Assembly: GCA_900544435.1 (NCBI GenBank)
Contig: UQVG01000144.1
Location: forward strand, 1 to 5,735
DNA from: an uncultured Erysipelotrichaceae bacterium
GTDB lineage: Bacteria > Bacillota_I > Bacilli_A > Erysipelotrichales > Coprobacillaceae
Length of the DNA stretch: 5,735 bases
Direction: 5' to 3'
In this document: piece by piece, positions 5,450 through 5,735 of the stretch
Position numbering within the stretch: position 1 is the first letter of the stretch
Layout: each line of letters opens with the position of its first letter
The notes under the pieces: model-generated
Told to the model about the DNA's origin: nothing
Database searches by the model: none
What the model saw: the letters and a program-made list of their open reading frames with translations, nothing else
Translations under genes and position numbers: made by a program

Positions 5450-5735
5450 ATGGAAACAGTTTTACAAGCAAAAAATATGACAAAGATTTATGGTATGGGA
5501 AGTAAACAACCATTTACAGCTTTAAAAAATATCGATTTAGAAATTAAAACAGGAGAATTTATTGTTGTAATGGGAGCTTCGGGTTCTGGTAAATCAACTT
5601 TAGTGAATAATATTTCAACAATAGATATTCCTACTAATGGGAGTTTGTATATTTTAAATCAAGAAGTGAAACAAATGTCTGAAAATCAATTAGGAAAATT
5701 TAGATATCAATATTTAGGTTTTGTTTTTCAAAATT
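5450..5735 (+). CDS. ABC transporter ATP-binding protein, partial (3' end outside window)
   Basis: The first 95 residues are present and the gene runs off the window. The A-loop tyrosine is in KIYG (12-15). Walker A is GASGSGKST (42-50), with Ala for the more usual Pro at the second position. The Q-loop glutamine is in FVFQN (91-95), the last residues visible. The segment ALKNIDLEIKTGEFIVVMG (24-42) and the downstream TNGSLYIL (62-69) are typical of the MacB/LolD/BceA class of small export ATPases, which pair with FtsX-type permeases. The ribosome binding site AAAGGAG (5433-5439) lies within the end of the permease gene, 10 bases before the ATG, so both are on one transcript and form one transporter. 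Signature, Walker B and H-loop lie outside the window. Whether a second, full-length permease follows cannot be seen. Confidence 0.95.
   Translation, partial: METVLQAKNMTKIYGMGSKQPFTALKNIDLEIKTGEFIVVMGASGSGKSTLVNNISTIDIPTNGSLYILNQEVKQMSENQLGKFRYQYLGFVFQN

Overview
The window is AT-rich (roughly 30% GC by eye), uses the standard code, and has strong AGGAGG-type ribosome binding sites and short intergenic gaps. This points to a low-GC Firmicute. The mix of an SdpR/SdpI pair, a LytTR regulator and a BceB-like permease would fit an Erysipelotrichales/Coprobacillaceae gut bacterium or a related Bacillota lineage, but that placement is inference and no rRNA or marker gene here proves it.

Left part (1-1000): a two-gene operon of an ArsR-type repressor (sdpR-like, 47-322) and an SdpI-type membrane immunity protein (315-950), overlapping by 8 nt. 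A perfect 13-bp inverted repeat with a one-base centre (2-28) lies just before the repressor's ribosome binding site and is the obvious candidate autoregulatory operator. A hairpin with a T-rich tail (970-999) closes the operon. No toxin genes (sdpABC) are present, so this looks like a stand-alone immunity/stress module.

Middle (1000-2832): a DUF2500 membrane-anchored protein (1046-1414) with its own extended -10 promoter, then rarA/mgsA (1478-2797), an AAA+ ATPase of the clamp-loader clade involved in stalled-fork repair. A 14-bp perfect stem (2802-2832) is a shared bidirectional terminator between rarA and the converging operon.

Right part (2831-5735): a leftward operon encodes a two-TM membrane protein of unknown function (3448-4029) and a LytTR-domain regulator (2831-3451), joined by a 4-nt ATGA overlap. 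The regulator's receiver-like N-terminus has lost its phosphorylation residues, so a membrane-partner-controlled LytTR system is the natural reading. Divergent from it are a 10-TM permease resembling BceB without its large extracellular domain (4167-5444) and an ABC ATPase cut by the window edge (5450-5735). The shared 137-nt intergenic region carries two direct copies of a 13-bp element at 20-bp spacing, next to the weak -35 of the leftward promoter. This layout is typical of LytTR binding sites and suggests that the regulator controls its own operon and perhaps the transporter.

The most distinctive unit is the membrane protein, the non-phosphorylatable LytTR regulator, the tandem operator and the ECD-less, permease-first ABC transporter, taken together as one possible sensing/export or immunity locus.
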